Notes under the pieces: generated by a model
What the model saw: the letters and a program-made list of their open reading frames with translations, nothing else
Database searches by the model: none
What the model was told of the DNA's origin: nothing
Position numbers and translations under genes: made by a program
In this document: piece after piece, positions 1-6,984 of the stretch
How the letters are laid out: every line of letters begins with the position of its first letter
How positions within the stretch are numbered: position 1 is the stretch's first letter
DNA from: Lichenicola sp964242425
GTDB taxonomy: Bacteria > Pseudomonadota > Alphaproteobacteria > Acetobacterales > Acetobacteraceae
Assembly: GCA_964242425.1 (NCBI GenBank)
Contig: CAXTCK010000104.1
Coordinates: 1-11,765 of the forward strand
Length of the DNA: 11,765 bases
Direction: 5' to 3'

Positions 1-791
1 CGCCCGCTCTCGATGCTGATCTGCGGCGGGTTGCCGTGCAGGTGCGCCACCAGCACCGCACGGATCAGCTCGTAGTACTTCGACTCCTCCATGACCACCG
101 CACTCAGCCGCGCCGCGATCGGCGCCACCACGCCGTAGGCCAGCAGCACGCCGAGGAAGGTGCCCACCAGCGCGCCGCCGATCATCTCGCCCAGCACCGC
201 CGGCGGCTCGCTGATCTTGGACATGGTCTTGATCACGCCGAGCACGGCCGCGACGATGCCCAGCGCCGGCAGCGCGTCCGACATGCTCTGCAGCGCGTGG
301 CAGGGGTGCAGCTCCTCGGCCAGCGTCTTCTTGAGCTCGCGCGCCATGATGTCGTCGAGCTGGTGCGGGTCGTCCACGGTCATGCCGACCATGCGCAGGT
401 AGTCGCAGATCATGGCCCCGGCATGATGGTTCTTCAGGACCTTCGGGAAGGCGGCGAACGCGCTGCTGGACTCCGGCTTCTCGATGTGCGGCTCGATCGC
501 CGTGGCACCCTTGCTGCTCGCGAGCTTCACGAAGAAATACAGCAGGCTCAACATCTCCACGTAGTCGGCCTTCTTGAACGACGGCCCCTTCAGAACCTTC
601 TTGAAGCCGCCGATCGTGTGCTTGATGTCGTGCATCGAGTTGGCCATCAGGAAGCTGCCGATCGCGGCACCCAGGATGCTCAGCAGCTCGAACGGCATGG
701 AGGCCACCAGCGGCCCGATCGCGCCGCCCGACGCAACAAAGCTGCCGAACACGCAGAGCAGCAGGAACACCAGGCCAACGATCGTGAACAT
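1..791 (-). CDS. motA: Flagellar motor stator protein MotA (3' end outside window)
   Basis: MotA is the inner-membrane ring of the stator that couples ion flow to rotation of the flagellar motor. The 263 visible residues begin MFTIVGLVFL and show four hydrophobic segments (about 1-20, 33-52, 172-190 and 203-226). Between the second and third lies the large cytoplasmic loop that contacts the rotor. The motif ALPALGIVAAVLGVI at 173-187 carries the conserved proline of the third membrane helix, and VAPIAARL at 222-229 carries the second conserved proline. Family members are usually about 285-290 residues, so only some 25 are missing beyond the left edge. The ATG at 791-789 lies three bases after the motB stop and has a strong Shine-Dalgarno inside motB, so the two genes are translationally linked. 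It is unusual that motA follows motB. The functional call is firm; the coupling ion cannot be read from this protein. Confidence 0.95.
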   Translation of the reverse strand, partial: MFTIVGLVFLLLCVFGSFVASGGAIGPLVASMPFELLSILGAAIGSFLMANSMHDIKHTIGGFKKVLKGPSFKKADYVEMLSLLYFFVKLASSKGATAIEPHIEKPESSSAFAAFPKVLKNHHAGAMICDYLRMVGMTVDDPHQLDDIMARELKKTLAEELHPCHALQSMSDALPALGIVAAVLGVIKTMSKISEPPAVLGEMIGGALVGTFLGVLLAYGVVAPIAARLSAVVMEESKYYELIRAVLVAHLHGNPPQISIESG

Positions 792-794
792 GGT

Positions 795-1865
795 TCAGCC
801 TCCTGCAGCGACGGGTGACGGCACGTGCTGGCGGCGCAGCGTCAGCACGACACGCCGGTTGGCGCTGGCGAGCGGATCGGCCGGCAGAAGCAGGTGCCGG
901 TCGGCGAAGCCCGTCACCCCGGCCACGCGCCTGTCCGGCAGCCCGGCATCGACCAGCAGGTCACGCGCGGCGTTGGCGCGCCCGGACGACAGGGTCCAGT
1001 TCGAGACCATCCCCGCGGACAAGGGTGCCGCGTCGCTATAGCCCTCGATCGAGACCGGTTCCGTCAGCGTCGCCAGGAACGGCGCCACCGTGCGCAGCAG
1101 CGCCTGAGCCCGTGCGTTCAGGGTGGCGGCACCCCGGTCGAACATGGGCCTGCTCTGGCTGTCCATGATCTGGATGCGCAGGCCTTCCGAGGTGACGTCG
1201 ACCGCCATCTGGCCGGCGAACGCGGCCAGGGAGGGATCGGCCGCGACCAAGCGCTTCACCGCTCCCACCGCCGCCTTCAGCGATCTGTCCTCGGCCGCCG
1301 CCGCCGCCGCTTCCGCAGCCTTGTTCAGCTTGGGGCCTGGTTGCGGCGACGCCGTGCCCGCCGTCAGGCCTCGCGTCGCGCTTGGCGCGGCTTCCTGGAC
1401 GGCGGCGCCCGCCGTGAGGGCAGCCCCGGAGCCGGGACCCGCGGACTCGTCGTCGTTGTCGGTGTCGGACGCGCCGGACGAGGCGTCGCCGTCGCTGGAA
1501 ACCTGGCCCGGTGCGGTCTGCATCGCCATGGGCTGCGGGGCGTCCGGGGTCGGCGGCGCGCCGCTGCCCTTCACCACCAGGTTGGTGCCCTTGTCCAGCG
1601 GGCTCATCCCGCCCGGCACCAGGCCCGCCCCGGAGAACCCGTTCTCGACGTTGGCCATCGGGCTGAAATAGGCGGCGATGCCGCGGCGCTGCTGCTCGCT
1701 GGTGGCGTTGATCAGCCACATCAGCAGGAAGAAAGCCATCATCGCCGTCACGAAGTCGGCGTACGCGACCTTCCAGGCGCCGCCGTGATGGCCGGCAACG
1801 CCTTCCTCGACGCGGCGTATGACGATCGTCGTCCCGCCCTCGTTCTTGCCACGCCGCTTGGCCAT
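795..1865 (-). CDS. motB: Flagellar motor stator protein MotB (OmpA-like peptidoglycan anchor)
   Basis: MotB is the stator plug and anchor: one membrane helix carries the proton-binding aspartate, and a periplasmic OmpA-like domain holds peptidoglycan. The protein has 356 residues. A basic N-terminus is followed by WKVAYADFVTAMMAFFLLMW at 31-50, where Asp37 is the expected ion-binding residue. Residues about 95-195 form a low-complexity linker rich in Ala, Gly, Pro, Ser and Asp, longer than in many MotB proteins. The OmpA-like domain covers about 215-345, with SNWTLSSGRANAARDLL at 288-304, VTGFAD at 317-322 and the terminal NRRV motif. The ATG at 1865 is preceded by AGGAAG. An open frame continues upstream only because the N run has no stops; the homology starts at this Met. 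It lies upstream of motA, the reverse of the usual order. Its promoter must lie in or beyond the adjacent gap. Confidence 0.95.
   Translation of the reverse strand: MAKRRGKNEGGTTIVIRRVEEGVAGHHGGAWKVAYADFVTAMMAFFLLMWLINATSEQQRRGIAAYFSPMANVENGFSGAGLVPGGMSPLDKGTNLVVKGSGAPPTPDAPQPMAMQTAPGQVSSDGDASSGASDTDNDDESAGPGSGAALTAGAAVQEAAPSATRGLTAGTASPQPGPKLNKAAEAAAAAAEDRSLKAAVGAVKRLVAADPSLAAFAGQMAVDVTSEGLRIQIMDSQSRPMFDRGAATLNARAQALLRTVAPFLATLTEPVSIEGYSDAAPLSAGMVSNWTLSSGRANAARDLLVDAGLPDRRVAGVTGFADRHLLLPADPLASANRRVVLTLRRQHVPSPVAAGG
799..804 (-). promoter_or_regulatory. Ribosome binding site of motA inside motB
   Basis: On the minus strand AGGAGG lies seven bases before the motA ATG and inside the last codons of motB. 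It fixes the motA start at 791 and indicates that motB and motA are expressed as one unit. Confidence 0.8.
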
Positions 1866-1880
1866 CCAGCTTCCTGCTCC

Positions 1881-1980
1881 NNNNNNNNNNNNNNNNNNNN
1901 NNNNNNNNNNNNNNNNNNNNNNNNNNNNNNNNNNNNNNNNNNNNNNNNNNNNNNNNNNNNNNNNNNNNNNNNNNNNNNNN
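1881..1980. other. Assembly gap, 100 N
   Basis: A run of exactly 100 N, the usual placeholder for a gap of unknown length. It removes the C-terminal part of the GT39-like gene on its right and the region upstream of motB on its left. The flanking minus-strand genes are functionally unrelated, so their adjacency is not assured. Confidence 0.97.
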
Positions 1981-3149
1981 GGCAGGCCGCGCGCCAGCTC
2001 CGACGCCAGGCCATACTCGTCGGCGGCGACAAAGCCCGGGCCGGCCGCATCGACGGCAGCGGCCAGCGCCCGCCAGCCGGCCAGCCGCTGCAGCGTCACG
2101 TCCAGCGAGCGCGGCAACGGGAATGGCGCCGCGGTGGCCTGCAGGTACACAGGTGCCGTCAGCGCGAGGCCCAGGACCGCCGCCCGTCGCCACCAGCGCG
2201 GCGCCGTCGCCGCCGCGGCGACCACCGCCGACGGGTAGAGCAGGCCGGGCCAGTTCGCCTGCACCCGGTCGCCAAACGCGTGCTGCACGAACACGGCCAG
2301 GGGCAGCAGCGTCACCCAGGCGAGCAGCGCCGGACCGGGCATGCCGCGTCGCCCTTCATGAACAGCGTTCACGATTCCCGCGACGAGCAGGACGAACACC
2401 AGCGGAGTCGCCAGCCCGAGCTGCCCGCCCACCAGCTCCGCGAGGTAGCGCCCGGCCCGCGCCGGGTGCCAGTCGCCGGTGCGCCCGCCCTGCTTGGCGA
2501 AGCTGGCCCAGCCATGCGCCCGGTTCCAGGCCAGCACCGGGGCGAACAACGCCAGCGCCAGCAGAACCGCCAGCCACGGCCAGGGGGTGCGCAGCCAGCG
2601 CCGCCCCTCGACCGTCGCCAGCAACCACCCGGCCAGGCCCATCCCGACCAGGGCGGCCGTATACTTGCTGTCGAGCGCCAGGCCGAGGGCTGCGCCCGCC
2701 AGCAGCCACCAGGCGCCGCGCCCGGTCGCCAGCACCCGCCCGAGAGCCGTCAGCGCGGCGGTCCAGAAGAACAGCAGCGGCGTGTCCGGGGTCATGGTGA
2801 CGCTGCCGACGCCGAGCAGCAGGGTGGCGTTCAGCAGCACCGCCGCCACCAGCGCACGACGGGCCCGGTTCTCCCGGTCGCCCAGGTCGGCGGCGGCAGA
2901 GGCCAGAAGCAGGGTGCCAAGGGCAGCGGACACCGGCGCCAGCAGACGCACGCCGAGCGGGCCGTCGCCGCACAGCAGCGTTCCCGCCCTGATCCACAGC
3001 GCCACCATGGGCGGATGGTCGAGATAGCCCGGCGCCAGGGCGCGCGACCACACCCAGTAGTACGACTCGTCGGGGGACAATGGCGCGAAGCCGCACACCG
3101 CGAGCCGGAGCACGGTCAGCAGCAGCAGGGCTGCGAGCCAAGGCCTCAA
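1981..3149 (-). CDS. GT39/ArnT-like polytopic membrane glycosyltransferase (truncated by gap)
   Basis: This is a GT-C fold enzyme of the PMT_2/ArnT-like group. Such enzymes take a sugar from an undecaprenyl-phosphate carrier and attach it, on the periplasmic side, to lipid A, polysaccharide or protein. About 389 residues are visible. After a first membrane helix, PDESYYWVWSRAL (26-38) supplies the conserved acidic pair Asp27-Glu28 expected in the catalytic loop. GYLDHPP (41-47) and MTPDTPLLFF (119-128) are further family hallmarks, and many hydrophobic helices follow. The C-terminal soluble part is lost in the gap. I choose a TTG start at 3149-3147, which overlaps the TGA stop of the GT2 gene (TTGA); the first in-frame ATG would delete the catalytic loop. 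An alternative GTG lies about 45 bases upstream. The acceptor is unknown. The preceding GT2-GtrA protein probably makes and flips its lipid-linked donor. Confidence 0.85.
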
Positions 3150-4264
3150 CGCAGCCGCCAGATCAGGGTGGCGGACACCGCGTAGTTCCACACCACCCCG
3201 ATCGCCGCCCCCGCGGCGCCGGCCGGCTGCCAGCCGTGATGGGTGTCGTGCAGGGTGCGGGCGATGCCGACATTGGCGACCGCGCCGACGCCGCAGACCA
3301 GCATGAACAGCAGCAGGCCGCGCCACAGCCGGGCGCCGCGCAGGCGACGGTCGCGATAGGTGACGGCATTATTGAGCCAGAAGTTGGCGATCATCGCCAC
3401 GACCGTGCCCACGGTCTGGGCCCAGGCGAACGAAGCGCCCGCCCGCCTGCTCGCGTCCAGCACCAGGAGGTTCACCAGCACGCCGGCGAGCCCCACGGCT
3501 GCGAAGCTGATGAACCGGGTCGGCAGCAGGCCGCGGAACGCCTTGTCGAGGATCATGCTGCCGAACTGGGCCAGCACCAGGACGTCGAGCTTGCTTTCGC
3601 CTGCCAGGCGCGGACGGAACCGGGCCGGGATCTCGACCACGCGCGGGATCTCGCCCGTCGCTGCCGGGGCCGACAGGATCAGGTCGAGCAGGATCTTGAA
3701 CCCCTGCCCGCTCAGGCGCGGCGCCACCTGCTCGAAGAAGCGCCGCTCGCAGGCGAAGAACCCGCTCATCGGGTCGCCGAGCCGGTCGAAGCCGGGGCGC
3801 ACCGGCAGGAACAGCTGGGCCAGGCGGATGCCCGTGCCCGACAACCGGTGCCGCCAGGGCGAGGACAGGCCGAGGGAGTCGCCGCCGGCGACATGGCGGG
3901 AGCCGACCGCGATGTCGCAGCTGCCGCTCGCCACCGCGTCCAGCATGCGCGGCAGGCAGGCCTCGTCGTGCTGCCCGTCACCGTCCATCACCGCCACCAG
4001 GGGAGCGGAGGAGGCCAGCACCCCCTCGATCACCGCCGAGGACAAGCCGCGCCGGCCGACGCGCCGCAACCCGCGCACCCGTGCATCGACGGCGGCGACG
4101 GCGCGGATCTCCTCGATGGTGCCGTCCGGGCTGTCGTCGTCGACGAAGATCGCTTCCCACAGGCGGCCGGCCAGGGCGGCGTCGAGGGCGGCGACCAGCG
4201 GGCGCACGTTGGGGCGCTCGCGGTAGCACGGCACCACGACGCTGATGTGGGGCGGGGTCGGCAA
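3146..4264 (-). CDS. GT2 polyprenyl-phosphate sugar transferase fused to a GtrA membrane domain
   Basis: This 372-residue protein joins a dolichol-phosphate-mannose-synthase-like GT2 domain (about 6-235) to a GtrA domain (about 249-372). The GT2 part should transfer a sugar from a nucleotide donor to undecaprenyl phosphate. It has ISVVVPCYRE at 7-16, VDDDSPDGT at 41-49, the metal-binding DGDGQHDE at 94-101, and GESKL at 222-226, typical of the DPM1 group. The GtrA part has about four helices, with NFWLNNAVTYRDRR at 294-307 and VVWNYAVS at 358-365; GtrA proteins are proposed to flip the lipid-linked sugar. The start is TTG at 4264, ten bases after the lrp stop. No in-frame ATG or GTG lies between, and the next internal Met is beyond the nucleotide-binding motifs. 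The downstream GT39-like enzyme is the likely user of the product. Sugar identity (mannose, glucose or other) cannot be decided here. Confidence 0.9.
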   Translation of the reverse strand: MPTPPHISVVVPCYRERPNVRPLVAALDAALAGRLWEAIFVDDDSPDGTIEEIRAVAAVDARVRGLRRVGRRGLSSAVIEGVLASSAPLVAVMDGDGQHDEACLPRMLDAVASGSCDIAVGSRHVAGGDSLGLSSPWRHRLSGTGIRLAQLFLPVRPGFDRLGDPMSGFFACERRFFEQVAPRLSGQGFKILLDLILSAPAATGEIPRVVEIPARFRPRLAGESKLDVLVLAQFGSMILDKAFRGLLPTRFISFAAVGLAGVLVNLLVLDASRRAGASFAWAQTVGTVVAMIANFWLNNAVTYRDRRLRGARLWRGLLLFMLVCGVGAVANVGIARTLHDTHHGWQPAGAAGAAIGVVWNYAVSATLIWRLR

Positions 4265-4274
4265 CCCGGCCGCG

Positions 4275-4778
4275 TCAGATCGGCACGCCAGCGAGGTCGC
4301 GGCTGGTGCGTATGGTCTGCAGGGTCTGCAGGCGGCTGACGTGGGCGGTCTCGGTCAGGCGGCGGGTGAGCTGGTTCTCGTGCGCGGTGTCGCGGGCGAC
4401 CAGGCGCAGCAGGAAGTCGCCGCCGCCGCGTATCATGTGGCATTCGCGCACCTCGGGCCATTCCGCCACCAGCGCCTCGAAGCCGGTCAGCACGCTGTCC
4501 TTCTGGCTGTCGAGGCCGACCAGGGCGAAGAACACCACGGTCCAGCCGAGCAGATGCGGGTCGCTGTCGCCGTGGTAGCCGCGTATCACCCCCAGCTCCT
4601 CCAGCCGGCGGACGCGGCGCAGGCAGGGGGGTGCGGAGATGCCGGCCCGGCGCGCCAGCTCGACGTTGGTCATGCGCCCGTCCTGCTGCAGCTCGGCGAC
4701 GATGCGCCGGTCGATGGCGTCGAGGTCGGCCCCGAGCTGCACACTGAGCTGGACGCCGAGCTGGTCTGGGGTCTGCAT
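4275..4778 (-). CDS. Lrp/AsnC family transcriptional regulator
   Basis: A 167-residue DNA-binding regulator of the feast/famine family, which usually senses amino acids and acts as dimers or octamers. The N-terminal helix-turn-helix covers about 19-68 (LDAIDRRIVAELQQDGR, then LARRAGISAPPCLRRVRRLE). The C-terminal alpha-beta RAM/AsnC ligand domain covers about 75-155, with VRECHMIRGGGDFLLRLVARD at its core. The ATG at 4778 gives the usual length for the family; the frame stays open up to a TTG at 4832, but those 18 extra residues look like translated leader. No good Shine-Dalgarno precedes the ATG. The gene is divergent from trxB with 150 bases between, and it leads the GT2-GtrA and GT39-like genes on the same strand (ten-base spacing to the next start). 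It probably acts on the shared intergenic region. Its ligand is unknown. Confidence 0.92.
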   Translation of the reverse strand: MQTPDQLGVQLSVQLGADLDAIDRRIVAELQQDGRMTNVELARRAGISAPPCLRRVRRLEELGVIRGYHGDSDPHLLGWTVVFFALVGLDSQKDSVLTGFEALVAEWPEVRECHMIRGGGDFLLRLVARDTAHENQLTRRLTETAHVSRLQTLQTIRTSRDLAGVPI

Positions 4779-4805
4779 GGCGGCATGGTGTATTGCAGCC
4801 ACGGC

Positions 4806-4849
4806 CGCAGGCAAAGGCCGCAGCGGCGGCAAGCGGGCCGGTGCCTGCG
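4806..4849. promoter_or_regulatory. Long imperfect inverted repeat between lrp and trxB
   Basis: CGCAGGCA (4806-4813) is exactly complementary to TGCCTGCG (4842-4849). After a symmetric two-base mismatch, GGCC (4816-4819) pairs with GGCC (4836-4839). This gives 12 paired bases of 14 around a 16-base loop. It sits 27 bases before the lrp ATG and 79 bases before the trxB ATG. It could be an RNA hairpin in the lrp leader or a DNA operator for a dimeric regulator such as the adjacent Lrp protein. No T-run follows on either strand, so a terminator is less likely. Confidence 0.5.
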
Positions 4850-4855
4850 TCCATC

Positions 4856-4873
4856 TTGCTTGCGCCGCAGCAA
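4856..4873. promoter_or_regulatory. Candidate operator TTGCT-N8-AGCAA between lrp and trxB
   Basis: TTGCT (4856-4860) and AGCAA (4869-4873) form a short inverted repeat with an eight-base spacer, near the middle of the divergent region. Lrp-type and LysR-type proteins bind imperfect palindromes of about this size, and both kinds of regulator are encoded alongside. The same bases include a weak -35-like TTGCTT for trxB, but no convincing -10 follows at normal spacing. This is a pattern observation only. Confidence 0.25.
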
Positions 4874-4928
4874 ACGAGGCTCATATCCTGGACCGGCCCA
4901 GCAACGGGCCCCGAGAATCGATCACCCC

Positions 4929-5924
4929 ATGACCCAGACCTTCACCACCGACCTGCTCGTCATCGGTGCCGGCCCCGCCGGCTACACCGCCGCGATCTAT
5001 GCGGCACGGGCCAACATGAAGCCGATCCTGGTGTCGGGGCTGCAGCCGGGCGGGCAGCTGACCATCACCACCGACGTCGAGAACTATCCGGGCTTCGCCG
5101 AGGCGATCCAGGGGCCATGGCTGATGGAGCAGATGGCGGCCCAGGCCGAGCACGTCGGCACGCGCGTGATTTCCGACCTGATCGTCGAGTGCGACCTCCA
5201 GCCGAGGCGGGCGGGCGAGCCGTTCCGGCTGGTGGGCGACGGGGGCGACGTATACCTCGCGCGCACGGTGGTGATCGCCACCGGCGCCCAGGCGCGCTGG
5301 CTCGGCCTGCCGGCGGAAAGCCGGCTGCACGGCGCCGGGGTGTCGGCCTGCGCCACCTGCGACGGCTTCTTCTACCGGGGCAAGCGCGTGGCGGTGGTGG
5401 GCGGCGGCAACACCGCGGTCGAGGAGGCGCTGTATCTCACCCACCACGCCGAGCACGTGACGCTGATCCACAGGCGCGACCGGCTGCGCGCCGAGCGCAT
5501 CCTGCAGGACAGGCTGTTCGCCCATCCCAAGGTGTCGGTGCTGTGGAACAGCGTGGTCGAGGACATCACCGACACCGGGGTCACCGCAGCGGGCACGCCT
5601 CCGGTGGTGGACGGGGTGGTGCTGCGCGACACCGCCACCGGCAGGACCAGCCGGCTCGGCGTGGACGGGGTGTTCGTGGCGATCGGCCATCTTCCCAACA
5701 CCGCAGTGTTCCAGGACGAGGTCGAGCTCGATGCGGAAGGCTACGTGATCACGGAGCCTGGCACCACGCGCACCTCGGTGCCGGGCGTGTTCGCCGCCGG
5801 CGACGTGCAGGACAAGGTGTTCCGCCAGGCGGTGACGGCGGCCGGCACCGGCTGCATGGCCGCCCTGGAAGCGGAACGGTACCTGACCGAGCAGCTGGTT
5901 CCGGTCCGCGCCGAAGCCGCCTGA
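4929..5924 (+). CDS. trxB: Thioredoxin reductase (NADPH)
   Basis: TrxB uses NADPH to reduce thioredoxin through FAD and a redox-active disulfide in the cytoplasm. The 331-residue length is normal for the low-molecular-weight bacterial type. The FAD-binding motif is VIGAGPAGYTAA (11-22). The redox centre is SACATCDGFFYRG (139-151), with Cys141 and Cys144. The NADPH domain shows VVGGGNTAVEEALYL (156-170) and HRRDRLRA (181-188), which favour NADPH. The second FAD motif is PGVFAAGDVQD (285-295). The ATG at 4929 begins MTQTFTTDLLVIGAG, the standard N-terminus; the reading frame is open far upstream but has no homology there. The Shine-Dalgarno is weak. The gene is divergent from lrp and is followed, across a gap, by a LysR gene on the same strand, a pairing I recall from other Alphaproteobacteria. 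Confidence 0.95.
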   Translation: MTQTFTTDLLVIGAGPAGYTAAIYAARANMKPILVSGLQPGGQLTITTDVENYPGFAEAIQGPWLMEQMAAQAEHVGTRVISDLIVECDLQPRRAGEPFRLVGDGGDVYLARTVVIATGAQARWLGLPAESRLHGAGVSACATCDGFFYRGKRVAVVGGGNTAVEEALYLTHHAEHVTLIHRRDRLRAERILQDRLFAHPKVSVLWNSVVEDITDTGVTAAGTPPVVDGVVLRDTATGRTSRLGVDGVFVAIGHLPNTAVFQDEVELDAEGYVITEPGTTRTSVPGVFAAGDVQDKVFRQAVTAAGTGCMAALEAERYLTEQLVPVRAEAA

Positions 5925-5973
5925 GGATCAGGGGCATGCGCACGCCAACCCCGAACCGACGAGACGGCGCGCA

Positions 5974-6098
5974 ATGAGCATGNNNNNNNNNNNNNNNNNN
6001 NNNNNNNNNNNNNNNNNNNNNNNNNNNNNNNNNNNNNNNNNNNNNNNNNNNNNNNNNNNNNNNNNNNNNNNNNNNNNNNNNNTGGCCCGATGAGCATG
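5974..6098 (+). repeat. Nine-base ATGAGCATG on both sides of the gap
   Basis: ATGAGCATG ends the left contig at 5974-5982 and recurs at 6090-6098, where it encodes the first codons (Met-Ser-Met) of the LysR protein. This suggests either an unmerged contig overlap or a short local duplication. If they are the same bases, the LysR start would lie 49 bases after the trxB stop. Confidence 0.5.
5983..6082. other. Assembly gap, 100 N
   Basis: A second run of exactly 100 N, between trxB and the LysR gene. The nine bases ending the left flank (5974-5982) are repeated near the start of the right flank (6090-6098), so the true gap may be zero or very small. Confidence 0.97.
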
Positions 6099-6980
6099 GA
6101 CTGGGACAAGCTCCGGATCTTCCACGCCGTCGCGGAGGCGGGCAGCTTCACCCATGCGGGCGACGTGCTCAACCTGAGCCAGTCCGCGGTGAGCCGGCAG
6201 ATCTCGGCGCTGGAGGAGGCCCTGCAGGTGCCGCTGTTCCACCGGCACGCGCGCGGCCTGATCCTGACCGAGCAGGGCGAGCAGATGAACCGCACGGTGC
6301 GGGACGTGTTCGCCAAGCTCGCCATGACCGAGGCGCTGCTCAGCGAAAGCAAGGAGAAGGCGGCCGGCCGGCTCAAGGTGACCACCACCACCGGCTTCGG
6401 CACCGCCTGGCTCACGCCCCGCCTGCCGCGCTTCCTCCTGGCGCACCCGGACATCTCCATCACGCTGATCCTGGAGGACAGCGACCTCGACCTCGGCATG
6501 CGCGAGGCCGACGTGGCGATACGCATGCACCCGCCGCGCCAGCCCGACCTGGTGCAACGGCACCTGGCCGACATCCAGATGCCGGCCTGCGCCTCGCCGG
6601 ACTACATCCAGCGCAACGGCATGCCCGCTACGGCGGAAGACCTCGACCGGCACAAGCTCCTGCTGTTCGGCTCCTACCGGCCGCCGGTCCCGGACGTGAA
6701 CTGGCTGGCCGGGTACGGACGGCCGAACGGGCAGAAGCGCCAGCCAGTGTTCGAGGTGAACAGCCTCACGGCACTCGCCGACGCGATCGAGGCCGGGCTC
6801 GGGATCGGCGCGGTGCCGCACTACATGCTGGTCGATCGGCCGGGGCTTCAGCGGGTCCTGACCGACATCAAGCCCCCGACCATCGAGGCGTATTTCGTGT
6901 ATCCGGAGGAGCTGCGCACGTCCAAGCGCGTGGCGGTGTTCCGGGACTTCCTGCTGGCCGAGATGCCGTCGCGGCATTGA
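6090..6980 (+). CDS. LysR family transcriptional regulator (trxB-linked type)
   Basis: A 296-residue LysR-type regulator. The winged helix-turn-helix covers about 4-64: DWDKLRIFHAVAEAGSFTHA, then LSQSAVSRQISALEEAL and FHRHARGLILTEQGE. The periplasmic-binding-protein-like effector domain covers about 92-296, from RLKVTTTTGFGTAWLTPRLP onward, with the family motif DLDLGMREADVAIRM. The start may be the ATG at 6090 or the one at 6096 (MDWDK...). The ribosome binding site cannot be judged because of the gap seven bases upstream. The gene follows trxB on the same strand, unlike the common divergent arrangement of LysR genes, so it may be cotranscribed with trxB and control it from the trxB promoter. 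Its stop is four bases before the next start. The effector is unknown; a redox signal is only inferred from the neighbour. Confidence 0.93.
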   Translation: MSMDWDKLRIFHAVAEAGSFTHAGDVLNLSQSAVSRQISALEEALQVPLFHRHARGLILTEQGEQMNRTVRDVFAKLAMTEALLSESKEKAAGRLKVTTTTGFGTAWLTPRLPRFLLAHPDISITLILEDSDLDLGMREADVAIRMHPPRQPDLVQRHLADIQMPACASPDYIQRNGMPATAEDLDRHKLLLFGSYRPPVPDVNWLAGYGRPNGQKRQPVFEVNSLTALADAIEAGLGIGAVPHYMLVDRPGLQRVLTDIKPPTIEAYFVYPEELRTSKRVAVFRDFLLAEMPSRH

Positions 6981-6984
6981 TGGG

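Noticed and set aside
825..3185. A long open plus-strand frame of 786 codons opposite motB and the GT39-like gene
   Set aside because: It is antisense to two well-supported genes, runs through the N gap, and its translation is dominated by Arg, Gln, His and Gly with no domain, as expected from GC-rich antisense frames.
795..3326. A single 843-codon minus-strand protein combining GT39 and MotB
   Set aside because: The frame is continuous only because the 100-N gap has no stop codons. The halves are unrelated proteins and motB has its own ATG and ribosome binding site.
4779..4832. An 18-residue N-terminal extension of the Lrp protein from a TTG at 4832
   Set aside because: The extension is low-complexity, lies in the hairpin region, and is not needed for the usual Lrp length.
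4856..4889. A sigma-70-type trxB promoter (TTGCTT with TCATAT or TATCCT)
   Set aside because: Spacing of 19-22 bases and poor -10 matches make it unconvincing; I list only the inverted repeat there.
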